Both the position numbers and the translations under genes were made by a program. The notes below the pieces were generated by a model. That model was not told where the DNA came from. It ran no database searches and saw only the letters and a list, made by a program, of their open reading frames with translations. A DNA stretch of 64,000 nucleotides, from contig NZ_VOBN01000001.1 in NCBI RefSeq assembly GCF_008370045.1, positions 372,001-436,000 on the forward strand, written 5' to 3'. The stretch comes from Pseudomonas sp. ANT_J12 (GTDB lineage Bacteria > Pseudomonadota > Gammaproteobacteria > Pseudomonadales > Pseudomonadaceae). Within the stretch, counting starts at the first letter, position 1; every line of letters begins with the position of its first letter. Below are positions 16,312-25,840 of this stretch, piece after piece.

Positions 16312-19300
16312 TTATGGTTCGACCTGGGTCCACTGTTTGTTCAGGCGCTTGTCTGAGATCGGCACCTTGGTCCCCAGTTGCTGGGCGAACAACGACACCC
16401 GGTATTCCTCCAGCCACCAGCGATACAGTTCCAGTTGCGGATCGCGTTTGCCTTCCTGCGCATGTTTGTTGGCGCGGGTCTGGTATTGCGTCCACAGGCC
16501 CGACAACTCACCACTCCAGACCCGATCCCGCTGCACCTGCGCGCCGATCTTCTCGAAACGCTGCTCGACGGCTTTCAGGTAGCGCGGCAGTTCCTTGAGC
16601 CACTGCATCGGCGTTTCCCGGACAAATCCCGGATACACCAGATGACTGAGCTGCTGCTTGATGTCATTCAACGCCACAGCCTGGGCCAGGTCGATCTTGC
16701 CCTTGAAGCGTTTTTGCAGACCGTGCCAGAGCTTGAGAATCTCCAGGGTCAGCTTCGCCAGACGTTCGGCATGTTCGGTCCAGCCGCCACGCTTGCGCTC
16801 GGCCAGGGACGCCAACCCGGCGCCATCGCGCGGCAACGGGTCTTCGCCGTCGAGGATGCAGCTGTCGAGACTCGCCAGCAGGATGTCTTCGACCAGGGCA
16901 TCAATGCGCCCCAATTCGCGGTACATCAGCCCCAATTCGGTCAGCCCCGGCAACTTGCCGCGCAAGAACTTCGCCGGCTCGGCCAATTGCTGCATCAGCA
17001 AACGCTGCAACGCGCGACGGTGCTGGAACTCGGCCTCAGCCGGGGTCGAAAAACGCCCTTCCTTGACTGTCCCGCTCTCCTCCACCAATGCCGGATACAC
17101 CGTCATCGACAACCCGGCGATCTTCTGCTGGGTTTTCTCGGCGACAGCGGCAAAGACTTTCGGCTCCACCGGCAGCTGGTTTTTCGCGGTTTGCGGCACG
17201 GCCAATGCCGCTTGGCTGGCCTCGGCGAAGCGTGCGGTCAACTCCGCCAGATCCCGCCCTTCGCCAAGGAACTTGCCCTGGCCATCGACGATTTCCAGGT
17301 TCATCCGCAAATGGCTGTCGACCTGCTGCGCCGCTTCGGCCCAGGCTTCATCGCTGACCCGCGCGCCAGTCATGCGCAGCAGTTCGCGGCCCAGAGCCTG
17401 GGGCAATGAGCCCTCGGCGAAGGTCATGCGCTGCAGCGCGGCTTTGACGAAATCCGGCACCGGCACGAAGTTCTTGCGTAGCGCCTTGGGCAGGTTGCGC
17501 ACCAACGCGATGCACTTGGCTTCAATGACGCCCGGCACCAGCCATTCCAGGCGTTCCGGCGGCAGCATCGGCAACAACGGTGCCGGTACGCGCAGGGTCA
17601 CGCCGTCGCGGGGGTGATTGGGTTCGAAGTGATAACTCAGGGCCAGTTCCAGATCACCGATGTGCAAGGTGTCCGGGTAATGCAGGGCGGTGACTTCACT
17701 GGCCTCGCGGGCCAGCACGTCTTCTTCGCGCATGATCAGCAGTTGCGGGTCTTTCTGGCTGTTGACCTTGTACCAACTGTCGAAGGTTGCGGTCTGGTGG
17801 ATCTCCGCCGGCAGCCGCGCATCGTAGAAGGCGAACAGGGTTTCTTCGTCGGCGAGGATGTCGCGACGCCGGGCCTTGGCCTCCAGTTCGTCGAGCTGCT
17901 CCAGCAACTGCGCATTGGCGGTCAGGCACTTGGCCTTGGACTGAATTTCGCCCCGGACCAGGCCTTCGCGAATGAAGAATTCACGGGACACCACCGGATC
18001 AATCGGCCCGTAATGCACCGGTCGGCGCCCCACCACGATCAGCCCGAACAAGGTGATCTGTTCAAACGCCACAACCTGGCCGCGCTTCTTCTCCCAATGC
18101 GGTTCGAAGTGGTTTTTCTTGATCAGGTGCCCGGCCAGCGGCTCGATCCAGTCGGCGTCGATCTTGGCCACCATGCGCGCATACAACTTGGTGGTTTCCA
18201 CCAGTTCGGCGGCCATCAGCCATTGCGGGCGCTTCTTGCCCAGGCCGGATGACGGGTGAATCCAGAAACGCCGCTGACGCGCGCCGAGGTAGTCGCCCTC
18301 GTCGGTTTTCTGGCCGATCTGGCTGAGCAACCCGGAGAGCACGGCTTTGTGCAGTTTCGGGTAGTCCGCCGGCTCTTTATTGAGGATCAACTGCATGTCG
18401 CGGCAGATCAGGCTCAATTGCCGATGCGAGTCGCGCCACTCGCGCAGGCGCAAGTAGTTGAGGAAATTCTTGCGACACCAGTTACGCAGCGGACTCGCGG
18501 TCAACGCCTGGCGCTGCTCTTCAAAACCGCGCCACAGATTGACCAGCCCGGCGAAGTCCGAATCCACGTCTTTCCACTGGGCGTGGGCCTGGTCCGCGGC
18601 TTGTTGGCGTTCCGGCGGACGTTCGCGCGGGTCCTGGATCGACATGGCGCTGGCGACGATCAGCACTTCCTGCAAGCTGCCGAGTTTCGCCGCTTCCAGC
18701 AACATGCGGCCCATGCGCGGGTCCACCGGCAGGCGCGCCAGATTGCGCCCCAGCGGGGTCAGTTGGCTGTTGCGATCCACTGCCGAGAGTTCTTGCAGCA
18801 GGTTGAAACCGTCGCTGATCGCCTTGCCATCCGGCGGCTCGATAAACGGGAAATCGGTGATCTCGCCGAGGCGCAGATGCAGCATCTGCAAAATTACGGC
18901 GGCGAGGTTGGTGCGCAGGATTTCCGGGTCGGTAAATTCCGGGCGACCGATGAAATCTTCTTCACCGTAGAGACGAATGCAAATACCCGGCTCGACCCGC
19001 CCGCAACGCCCTTTGCGCTGGTTGGCGCTGGCCTGGGAAATCGCTTCGATGGGCAAGCGCTGGACCTTGGCGCGGTAGCTGTAGCGACTGATGCGCGCGG
19101 TGCCGCTGTCGATCACGTAACGAATGCCCGGCACCGTCAGCGACGTCTCGGCGACGTTGGTCGCCAGCACCACGCGGCGCCCTGGGTGCGACTGGAAAAT
19201 CCGCTGCTGTTCGGCCGGCGATAACCGCGCGTACAGCGGCAGAATTTCGGTGTGCTTGAGCTGGGCCTTGCGCAGCATGTCCGCGGCGTCGCGAATCTCG

Positions 19301-20223
19301 CGCTCGCCAGGCAGGAACACCAGCACATCGCCGGGGCTCTTGCGCTCGCTGCGTTCGAACGCGGCGATTTCATCGAGGGTGGCGAGGATCGCCTGGTCCA
19401 CGGTCAAGTCATCCTCGACGCGGTTGCCCTCTTCGTCCTGCTCCAGGGTCAGCGGGCGATACCAGGTGTCCACCGGGAAGGTCCGGCCCGAGACTTCGAC
19501 AATCGGCGCGTCATCGAAATGCTTGGAGAAACGCTCCAGGTCGATGGTCGCCGAAGTGATGATGACTTTCAGGTCCGGGCGACGCGGCAGCAGGGTTTTC
19601 AGGTAACCGAGCAGGAAGTCGATGTTGAGGCTTCGTTCGTGGGCTTCGTCGACGATGATCGTGTCGTAGCGTTCGAGGTAGCGGTCGTTCTGGGTTTCCG
19701 CCAGCAGGATGCCGTCGGTCATCAGCTTGATCAGGGTGTTGGAATCGCTCTGGTCCTCGAACCGCACCTGATAGCCGACCAGCGCGCCCAGTGGCGTGGC
19801 CAGTTCTTCGGCGACCCGGCTGGCGACGCTGCGGGCAGCGATCCGACGCGGCTGGGTGTGGCCGATCAAACCATGCTGGCCGCGCCCGATTTCCAGGCAG
19901 ATCTTCGGCAACTGGGTGGTTTTACCCGAACCGGTTTCGCCGGCAATGATCAGCACCTGATGCTTGAGCAGCGCCTCTTTGATTTCGTCGCGCTTGGCGG
20001 CGATCGGCAGGCTGTCGTCGTAGCGAATCACCGGCAGGCTGGCGCGCCGCGCCAACACCTGATCACAGGACGCCTGCATGCGCGTCACCCACTGGGCCAA
20101 CTTGGCCTCGTCAGGTTTCTTGCGCAGCTCAAGCAACTGCCGCCGCAGCCGGTGGCGGTCGGCAATCATGGCGTGATCGAGGTTTTTCAGCAGTTTGTCG
20201 ATGGAAGGCGATTCGTCAGTCAT
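16312..20223 (-). CDS. hrpA: ATP-dependent RNA helicase HrpA
   Basis: The protein is 1303 aa from the ATG at 20223, matching E. coli HrpA (about 1300 aa). It is a DEAH-box helicase: Walker A GETGSGKTT at about 95-103, Walker B VDEAHERS, the SATI motif and the QRKGRCGRVEPG motif VI. A helicase-associated domain and the long HrpA C-terminal region follow. The frame extends further upstream to 20436, but only through repeat DNA. HrpA acts on RNA in the cytoplasm, including stalled ribosomes. Confidence 0.96.
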   Translation of the reverse strand: MTDESPSIDKLLKNLDHAMIADRHRLRRQLLELRKKPDEAKLAQWVTRMQASCDQVLARRASLPVIRYDDSLPIAAKRDEIKEALLKHQVLIIAGETGSGKTTQLPKICLEIGRGQHGLIGHTQPRRIAARSVASRVAEELATPLGALVGYQVRFEDQSDSNTLIKLMTDGILLAETQNDRYLERYDTIIVDEAHERSLNIDFLLGYLKTLLPRRPDLKVIITSATIDLERFSKHFDDAPIVEVSGRTFPVDTWYRPLTLEQDEEGNRVEDDLTVDQAILATLDEIAAFERSERKSPGDVLVFLPGEREIRDAADMLRKAQLKHTEILPLYARLSPAEQQRIFQSHPGRRVVLATNVAETSLTVPGIRYVIDSGTARISRYSYRAKVQRLPIEAISQASANQRKGRCGRVEPGICIRLYGEEDFIGRPEFTDPEILRTNLAAVILQMLHLRLGEITDFPFIEPPDGKAISDGFNLLQELSAVDRNSQLTPLGRNLARLPVDPRMGRMLLEAAKLGSLQEVLIVASAMSIQDPRERPPERQQAADQAHAQWKDVDSDFAGLVNLWRGFEEQRQALTASPLRNWCRKNFLNYLRLREWRDSHRQLSLICRDMQLILNKEPADYPKLHKAVLSGLLSQIGQKTDEGDYLGARQRRFWIHPSSGLGKKRPQWLMAAELVETTKLYARMVAKIDADWIEPLAGHLIKKNHFEPHWEKKRGQVVAFEQITLFGLIVVGRRPVHYGPIDPVVSREFFIREGLVRGEIQSKAKCLTANAQLLEQLDELEAKARRRDILADEETLFAFYDARLPAEIHQTATFDSWYKVNSQKDPQLLIMREEDVLAREASEVTALHYPDTLHIGDLELALSYHFEPNHPRDGVTLRVPAPLLPMLPPERLEWLVPGVIEAKCIALVRNLPKALRKNFVPVPDFVKAALQRMTFAEGSLPQALGRELLRMTGARVSDEAWAEAAQQVDSHLRMNLEIVDGQGKFLGEGRDLAELTARFAEASQAALAVPQTAKNQLPVEPKVFAAVAEKTQQKIAGLSMTVYPALVEESGTVKEGRFSTPAEAEFQHRRALQRLLMQQLAEPAKFLRGKLPGLTELGLMYRELGRIDALVEDILLASLDSCILDGEDPLPRDGAGLASLAERKRGGWTEHAERLAKLTLEILKLWHGLQKRFKGKIDLAQAVALNDIKQQLSHLVYPGFVRETPMQWLKELPRYLKAVEQRFEKIGAQVQRDRVWSGELSGLWTQYQTRANKHAQEGKRDPQLELYRWWLEEYRVSLFAQQLGTKVPISDKRLNKQWTQVEP

Positions 20224-20263
20224 AGAAGCAGCGGCAAGCTGTAAGCCAAAAGCCGCAAGGGTA

Positions 20264-20500
20264 ACAGAGAAGCAGCGGCAAGCTACAAGCATCAAGCTAC
20301 AAGCAGATCGGCTTTTAGCTTGAAGCTTGCAGCTTGATCGTTCCCACGCTCTGCGTGGGAATGCAGCCAGGGACGCTCTGCGTCCCAAGAGCGGACGCGG
20401 AGCGTGGGAACGATCAGCACAGAGAAGCAGCGGCAAGCTACAAGCATCAAGCTACAAGCAGATCGGCTTTTAGCTTGAAGCTTGAAGCTTGCAGCTTGAT
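20264..20500. repeat. Duplicated family E repeat flanking a family C REP
   Basis: Two direct copies of the AAGCTACAAGC repeat (20264-20338, 75 bp; 20419-20500, 82 bp with an extra GAAGCTT) flank a family C REP. They are otherwise almost identical. The cluster fills the hrpA-aceK gap up to two bases before the aceK stop codon. Confidence 0.85.
20336..20415. repeat. Family C REP nested in a family E repeat
   Basis: GATCGTTCCCACGCTCTGCG ... CGTGGGAACGATC, shorter than most family C pairs because the inner arms are reduced (GGACGCTCTGCGTCC / GGACGCGGAGCG). Confidence 0.88.
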
Positions 20501-20502
20501 GC

Positions 20503-22224
20503 TTACAGCTGCTCTCCTCCCTTACGCCGATACGGGAACACATCAATAACCTTCCCGGCCCGAATCGCTTCCTGAAGGCTTTTCCAGTAATCGGCGTTGT
20601 ACAACTCGCCATGCAACTGATCAAACAACCGCCGCTGCCCGGCATCGGCAAACAGAAACGGCGGAAACTCCTCGGGAAACACGTCCAGCGGCCCGATCGA
20701 ATACCACGGCTCGGACGCCATTTCGTCTTCCGGCGTGCGCGGCTGCGGGATGTGGCGGAAGTTGGCTTCGGTCAGGAAACAAATTTCGTCGTAGTCATAA
20801 AACACCACCCGCCCATGTCGGGTGACGCCGAAGTTCTTCAGCAACATGTCGCCGGGAAAGATGTTCGCCGCCGCCAGTTGCTTGATCGCCAGGCCGTAAT
20901 CTTCCAGCGCCTCGTGGACCTGCGCCTCGTTGGCGTTTTCCAGATAGAGGTTGAGCGGCGTCATGCGCCGTTCGGTCCAGCAGTGGCGAATCAGCACGGT
21001 GTCGCCTTCGACTGACACCGTGGACGCCGCCACGTCGAGCAGTTCTTCCAGGCACGCCGGTTCGAACTTGCTCAGCGGGAAGCGGAAGTCGGCGAATTCC
21101 TGGGTGTCGGCCATGCGCCCGACCCGGTCGACGCTTTTCACCAGTCGATACTTTTCGATCACCGTGGCGCGGTCGACGTTTTTCGACGGCGAGAAGCGGT
21201 CCTTGATGATTTTGAACACGGTGTTGAAGCCCGGCAGGGTGAACACGCTCATGACCATGCCGCGCACACCGGGGGCCATGATGAATTGGTCGTCGGTGTT
21301 GGCCAGGTGGTTGATCAGCGCCCGGTAGAACTCGGATTTGCCGTGTTTGTAGAAGCCGATCGAGGTGTACAGCTCGGCGATGTGCTTGCCCGGCAGGATG
21401 CGCTTGAGGAAGCCGATGAACTCCGCCGGCACCGGCACATCGACCATGAAGTACGAACGGGTGAACGAAAAAATGATCGACACGTCGGCTTCATCAGTGA
21501 TCAGCGCATCGATCTGAATCCCGCGCCCTTCGCGGTGCAGCAATGGAATCACCAGCGGCCATTGCTCGTCCTGGGTGTAGATGCGCCCGACCAGGTATGC
21601 GCCTTTATTGCGGTAGAGCACCGAGGAGAACAGTTCGACGGACAGTTCCGGGTCCTTGCACACCCAGTCCGGCAGGTTCTCGCGCAGTTGCGCTTCGAGG
21701 CGGCGCAGGTCGCCGGCCAGGTCGGCGTAATCTTCGCTGAAGCGGTAGTCGGCAAAAATACTCGCCAACATTTCCGACAGGTGCCCCTGGGGCTTGTAGG
21801 TGCGGGTCTGCGCGGCCCGGGCCCGGCGCAGGCTCGGCCGGGTGGTGTGGATGAACATGCAGCCGTCGCTGATCAGGTCATGGCTGAACAGCCCGCAGAA
21901 GATCGAGTTGTACCAGGTCTCGGACAGTTCATCGTCGAAGCGCAGGTCGATCAGCGTGATATAGGCGCTTTTGACCAGTGGCCAGCAGCTCACGTCCATC
22001 AGCGTTTCGCTGTCTAAGGCCGCGCGCAATCGCTCGATGGTTTCGCCGACCTTTTCTTCATAGAGGTTGATCCGCGCCGCCGAGGCGACTTGCGCCTCCT
22101 GCCACCGGGCCTGCTCGAAACGCGCCCGGGCACCGTCAGTGATCTGGCGAAAATGCTCGCGGTAATCGTCAAAGCCGTCGAGGATCCTTCGGGCGATATC
22201 GGCGGCTGGCCATTGCTGCGGCAT
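20503..22224 (-). CDS. aceK: Isocitrate dehydrogenase kinase/phosphatase
   Basis: This 573-aa bifunctional enzyme (E. coli 578 aa) phosphorylates isocitrate dehydrogenase to divert carbon into the glyoxylate shunt and reverses the reaction. It has the AceK regulatory domain and the kinase-like part with the ATP-binding loop [16 protein letters not shown], the catalytic [19 protein letters not shown] and the metal-binding YDYDEICFL. No aceA/aceB gene is adjacent, as is usual in Pseudomonas. Confidence 0.97.
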   Translation of the reverse strand: MPQQWPAADIARRILDGFDDYREHFRQITDGARARFEQARWQEAQVASAARINLYEEKVGETIERLRAALDSETLMDVSCWPLVKSAYITLIDLRFDDELSETWYNSIFCGLFSHDLISDGCMFIHTTRPSLRRARAAQTRTYKPQGHLSEMLASIFADYRFSEDYADLAGDLRRLEAQLRENLPDWVCKDPELSVELFSSVLYRNKGAYLVGRIYTQDEQWPLVIPLLHREGRGIQIDALITDEADVSIIFSFTRSYFMVDVPVPAEFIGFLKRILPGKHIAELYTSIGFYKHGKSEFYRALINHLANTDDQFIMAPGVRGMVMSVFTLPGFNTVFKIIKDRFSPSKNVDRATVIEKYRLVKSVDRVGRMADTQEFADFRFPLSKFEPACLEELLDVAASTVSVEGDTVLIRHCWTERRMTPLNLYLENANEAQVHEALEDYGLAIKQLAAANIFPGDMLLKNFGVTRHGRVVFYDYDEICFLTEANFRHIPQPRTPEDEMASEPWYSIGPLDVFPEEFPPFLFADAGQRRLFDQLHGELYNADYWKSLQEAIRAGKVIDVFPYRRKGGEQL

Positions 22225-22381
22225 GGTGAGACCTCTGCGGGTATTTCGGAGCCCTGAGCTTAGCCAGTGAACCGGGTGCAGGAGAAGCGTAATTTTCGGC
22301 CGGAGTTAATTGCACGTTTTTCGGTTGCCATCGATCAGGCGCTCGGCAACACTTCCGTCCCCATAAAGGAAGGAGTGCACC

Positions 22382-23290
22382 GTGAGCCCTGTCGATATTG
22401 TCCGTTTACTCTCGCTGGCGGCGATCTGGGGCGCGAGTTTCCTGTTCATGCGCATCATCGCCCCGGTGATTGGCACCATTCCCACAGCGTTTTTCCGGGT
22501 GTCGATTGCGGCCGTTGGCTTGCTGGTGATCCTGGGGCTGATGCGCATCAGCTGGGACTTCAAAGGCAAACTCAAGACCGTGATGCTGCTCGGGGTGATC
22601 AACTCCGGGATTCCGGCGACCCTGTATTCCGTGGCTGCCCAAGTGCTGCCGGCCGGTTACTCGGCGATCTTCAACGCCACCACGCCGCTGATGGGCGTGT
22701 TGATCGGCGGGTTGTTCTTCCATGAAAAACTCACCGCAGCCAAGCTAGGCGGGGTGTTCCTCGGGCTGTTTGGCGTCGGCGTGCTGACCCGCGCCGGGCC
22801 GGTGGCGTTCGATCTGCAATTGCTGATGGGCGCCCTCGCCTGCCTGCTCGCCACCACGTGCTACGGCTTCGCCGGGTTCCTGGCCCGACGCTGGCTGGAT
22901 CAGGCCGGCGGCCTCGACAGTCGCTTGTCGGCGTTGGGCAGCATGCTTGGCGCGACATTGTTCCTGTTGCCGCTGTTCGGCTACAGCGTGATCAGCAACC
23001 CTCCGGCAAGCTGGGGCGGCTGGAATGTCTGGTTGTCGCTGCTGGGGCTGGGCCTGGTGTGTACCGCGTTTGCGTACATCGTGTACTTCCGCCTGCTCAG
23101 CTCCATCGGCCCGGTGAAGTCGATGACCGTGACCTTCATGATCCCGCCGTTCGGCGTGTTGTGGGGCGCACTGTTGCTGGATGAGCCGTTGTCGATGGCG
23201 CACATCTATGGCGGGGTGTTGATTGCGGCGGCGTTGTGGCTGGTGTTGAAACCGGCGGTGGTGAAGCCGGCGGAGGTGGCTACCCGCTAG
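22382..23290 (+). CDS. DMT-family (EamA) transporter
   Basis: This 302-aa protein starts at a GTG preceded by AAGGAAGGAGTG. About ten membrane helices form two EamA repeats, with the conserved LAAIWGASFLFMR start and a second repeat with FMIPPFGVLWGALLLDEPL. It is likely an inner-membrane exporter of a small metabolite, substrate unknown. It is divergent from aceK with a 157-bp gap that has no clear regulatory motif. Confidence 0.9.
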   Translation: MSPVDIVRLLSLAAIWGASFLFMRIIAPVIGTIPTAFFRVSIAAVGLLVILGLMRISWDFKGKLKTVMLLGVINSGIPATLYSVAAQVLPAGYSAIFNATTPLMGVLIGGLFFHEKLTAAKLGGVFLGLFGVGVLTRAGPVAFDLQLLMGALACLLATTCYGFAGFLARRWLDQAGGLDSRLSALGSMLGATLFLLPLFGYSVISNPPASWGGWNVWLSLLGLGLVCTAFAYIVYFRLLSSIGPVKSMTVTFMIPPFGVLWGALLLDEPLSMAHIYGGVLIAAALWLVLKPAVVKPAEVATR

Positions 23291-23302
23291 AGACTGCCCC
23301 CC

Positions 23303-23387
23303 GCAGGAGCTGCCGAAGGCTGCGATCTTTTGATCCTGATCGTAAAAACAAGATCAAAAGATCGCAGCCTTCGGCAGCTCTACGGGG
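23303..23387. repeat. REP pair, family D
   Basis: GCAGGAGCTGCCGAAGGCTG and its inverse with AAAAGATC inner arms and TGATC/GATCA near the loop. It lies between the convergent DMT gene and the fimbrial-like gene and can act as a two-way terminator. Confidence 0.9.
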
Positions 23388-23400
23388 TACTGGGCGGCTA

Positions 23401-23781
23401 TTAAGGCGCTGTCAGCGTAATCAGGTAATTGCCGGCCGTCAGCGGTTTGCCGGCGCCATCGACCAAGGCGTATTGCTGATCGTAGTAATGCTCACCCTGA
23501 CGGCTTTCGCTCAGCAGTTTCACATCCACGCTGGAAGGGTCCAGTGCACTCACCGAACGCGCCGGTTCGGCGCGATGCGCACTGACGTTGCCACCCCGCG
23601 CCGACGTCGCGCAATCGCTGAGTTCAACCGTCGAATTCGCCCCGATGCCGGTGGCGCAACTCGATTCGACAAGACTGCCGCGAAACTCGATGACGCCCTG
23701 GCTGATCGTCGTGCTCGCCAGGCAAGCACCGCTCATGGCGAAAAACAGACTGATCCCGACGGCCAAACGCTGACTGTTCAT
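23401..23781 (-). CDS. Small secreted fimbrial-like protein
   Basis: This 126-aa protein starts at 23781 (AAGGAG eight bases upstream) and has a signal peptide (MNSQRLAVGISLFFAMSGA, with CLA near the cleavage site). The mature part begins with a segment like the first strand of type 1 fimbrial subunits (GVIEFRGSLVESSCATG) and has a second Cys at the spacing of the fimbrillin disulfide (LSDCATSARG). The C-terminus YLITLTAP ends like a short subunit. No chaperone, usher or other pilin gene is adjacent. Confidence 0.75.
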   Translation of the reverse strand: MNSQRLAVGISLFFAMSGACLASTTISQGVIEFRGSLVESSCATGIGANSTVELSDCATSARGGNVSAHRAEPARSVSALDPSSVDVKLLSESRQGEHYYDQQYALVDGAGKPLTAGNYLITLTAP

Positions 23782-23915
23782 AGTGAACGCTCCTTGAGTA
23801 TGTAAGGAGGTTGTCGACAGGCAGGGGTCGGTTCTTGAGGTTTTCTGCAAAATTCGAGGGTTATTTTTCGTGTGCGGCGTGCCTGGCATACCGCACGCTG
23901 GTCAGGCGTCAGTCG

Positions 23916-24215
23916 CTACACCGCCGCTTTGTAACCGTCTTCTCGCTGCCGCGCCCGGGCCTGGACCACGTTGAGCATGGCGCAGCCTTCGCGCGCCAAC
24001 AGGTGGACGGCACGGGTGACGCGGGTCAGGTCGCCGTCGGAAATGCCGGTGAGGTTGAGGCTGGTCAGGGTGTCGGTCAGGTCGCGGATCACGGTGAAGC
24101 GGTGCATTGCGCAGGCGGCGATGTCGCTGACTTCTCGGTGGGTGTTGATGTAGAGCACCGGGTGGTCGGCGTCGTAGGTATCGATGGGAAGGTAACGGGG
24201 CATTACTTCGAGCAT
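23916..24215 (-). CDS. Short unknown protein behind a structured leader
   Basis: This 99-aa protein starts at 24215 (GGAG nine bases upstream; an ATG at 24203 is also possible). It is predicted soluble and helical, with several Cys/His (DIAACAMHRF, AREGCAMLNV) but no recognised motif or signal peptide. The open frame continues upstream to 24377, but that part is the hairpin DNA and is more likely untranslated leader. Its neighbours give no functional clue. Confidence 0.6.
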   Translation of the reverse strand: MLEVMPRYLPIDTYDADHPVLYINTHREVSDIAACAMHRFTVIRDLTDTLTSLNLTGISDGDLTRVTRAVHLLAREGCAMLNVVQARARQREDGYKAAV

Positions 24216-24266
24216 GGGTAAAACTCCAAATAGGGCTACCTCTCGTCCGCGGCCAAACGAAAAAGG

Positions 24267-24372
24267 TGGCAGCTGTGTACGGGTTGGCCGACCGGCACCC
24301 ATCAAACCGGCACACCCGAAGATGTCCCGAGCACAGCTGCCATAACACGACATCCAGGCATGAAAATGCCTG
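24267..24372 (-). ncRNA. Candidate structured leader RNA
   Basis: Read leftward there is first a small hairpin (CAGGCAT-TTTC-ATGCCTG, 24372-24355). Then comes a long stem with TGGCAGCTGTG at 24342-24332 pairing with CACAGCTGCCA at 24277-24267, and inside it CGGGT pairing with ACCCG around two direct copies of GTGCCGGT. The long stem is followed by CCTTTTTC, like an intrinsic terminator, 50 nt before the start of the short ORF. This could be an attenuator, riboswitch-like leader or separate small RNA. Confidence 0.5.
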
Positions 24373-24555
24373 AACAATGACGCTGATGCGTTTTGGATGC
24401 TCGACCGGCCAAGGTCATTCGCGGGATTTTCCGCGAGCCCAAACTATAGAGGTCGATGCCGAAACGCGGCAACAGGGTACTTCGTAGGAAACGTCTTGGA
24501 AAGTTGTGCGCCGCCGCGACAGCGCACAGGTTCGCTGTAGGACCAGCAGTCAGCG

Positions 24556-25405
24556 TTAGCGAGCCTGACGGAACACAAACACCAATCCCACAATGATCAG
24601 CAACATCCCAAGCACGCTCAACAACGCCAGCCGATTACCAAAGATCAGGTAATCCATCACCGCCGTCACCGCCGGCACCAGGTAAAACAGGCTGGTGACG
24701 TTGACCAGGTTGCCCCGGGCAATCAGCCGATACAGCAACAACGTCGCCAGCACCGACACCACCAGGCCCATCCACAACACCGGCACGATAAACCCGGTGT
24801 TGTGTTCGAAATGAAACGGCTGGAACGGCACAAAGACCCCGCACAGCAACAGCCCGGCCAGGTACTGCACCTTGCTCATGGAGTCAAACTACATTGACTT
24901 CCGAGCCGAAGGTCATGCTCGCCAGCGCCAGCAGACCAAAGAGCATTCCGGCCAGCGACATCCCGGCCAGGCCGATGCCTTGGTAAACCACCATGATCAA
25001 CCCGGCCAACCCCAGCGCCAGGCCGAACAGGCGGCTAATAGAGCGCTGGCGCTCCATGATCACCACGGTGAGGATCGGCTGCACGCCCATGATCGTCGCT
25101 ATCACGCCCGGCGTGACCTTCAGGTCCAGGGCCAGCAGATAGAAAATCTGATACGCCCCCAGCAACACCACGCCCGTGGCCATCGCATACAGCATCGGCT
25201 TGCCGCCCTTGGGCCGTTTCAGCTTGAGCAACGGCATCAACAGCAGCAGCCCGCACAGGGCGATGGTGAAGCGGATCAACAGAAAGGCAAACGGTGACGC
25301 GTGGGCCAGGCCCCATTTGGAGAAGATCGCCCCGCTGCTCCACAGCAGGACGAACAGGCTCGTGGACGCCGCCGCGAGCGCGGTTTTTTTCGAAAGGACA
25401 AACAT
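24556..25405 (-). pseudogene. Frameshifted DMT-family transporter
   Basis: Two fragments in different frames together make one EamA transporter: residues from 25405 (MFVLSKKTALAAAS...) to a TGA at 24884-24886, and a second part from about 24879 to 24556 (KVQYLAGLLLCG... to FVFRQAR). The break falls after ASMTFGS, where intact relatives continue with a loop before the next helix; about 15 residues also seem to be missing. The start with the FSKWGLAHASP segment and the C-terminal IFGNRLALLSVLG are well preserved, so inactivation looks recent. Confidence 0.82.
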
Positions 25406-25840
25406 GAAATACCACCTGTCATCAGGCAAAAAAGCCAACTCAGCCGAGGCTGAAGTTCAGTCGTTTTTTCAGACGGGCATGGGGGAACAGCAGAGAAAAG
25501 CTGATCAGCCCGAAATGCCAACGCCTGGCGGTGATACGACGGCGCACACCGGCGTGCTACTGACAGGAGGGGGGTAATGACTGATCTGCACAGGCTGCTG
25601 GATCCCGCACGGCACGACGCCAGCGTTGACCGCTGAATCGACTACCGCGTTGATGTGGGATGCAGGCATGGGCTGATCTTTTTTGAGGGGAAGAACGGTG
25701 CGTCGCAAGACCACCGAGCGCCGACTATAACCAGCGCCAGACACAGATTGCAACGACTTGCCGAAAAGGCTCGGCAAGCCTGCGTTGCGTCACGTTAGCG
25801 CGTGGCGACTCGACGAGTGCCACGCGCCCGTCACAGGGAC
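25406..25840. other. Non-coding gap with two hairpins
   Basis: I see no convincing gene. CTTGCCGA / TCGGCAAG (25757-25778) and GCGCGTGGC / GCCACGCGC (25798-25827, with a further ACTCG/GAGT pairing) are perfect hairpins just beyond the TerD stop codon and may end that transcript, though without T-runs. A short leftward frame at about 25669 (MPASHINAVVDSAVNAG) reads like the start of a serine-hydrolase gene but soon loses any resemblance; it may be a relic. Confidence 0.5.

Noticed and set aside
16312..20436. Longer start of hrpA at 20436
   Set aside because: The extra 71 codons are family C and E repeat DNA; the ATG at 20223 gives the normal HrpA length.
24879..24890. Two separate small membrane proteins instead of a broken transporter
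   Set aside because: The halves join to one EamA protein and neither half has its own family or a good second ribosome site.
25505..25777. 90-aa leftward open frame in the gap before the TerD gene
   Set aside because: No ribosome site and no domain; at most the relic of a serine-hydrolase start.
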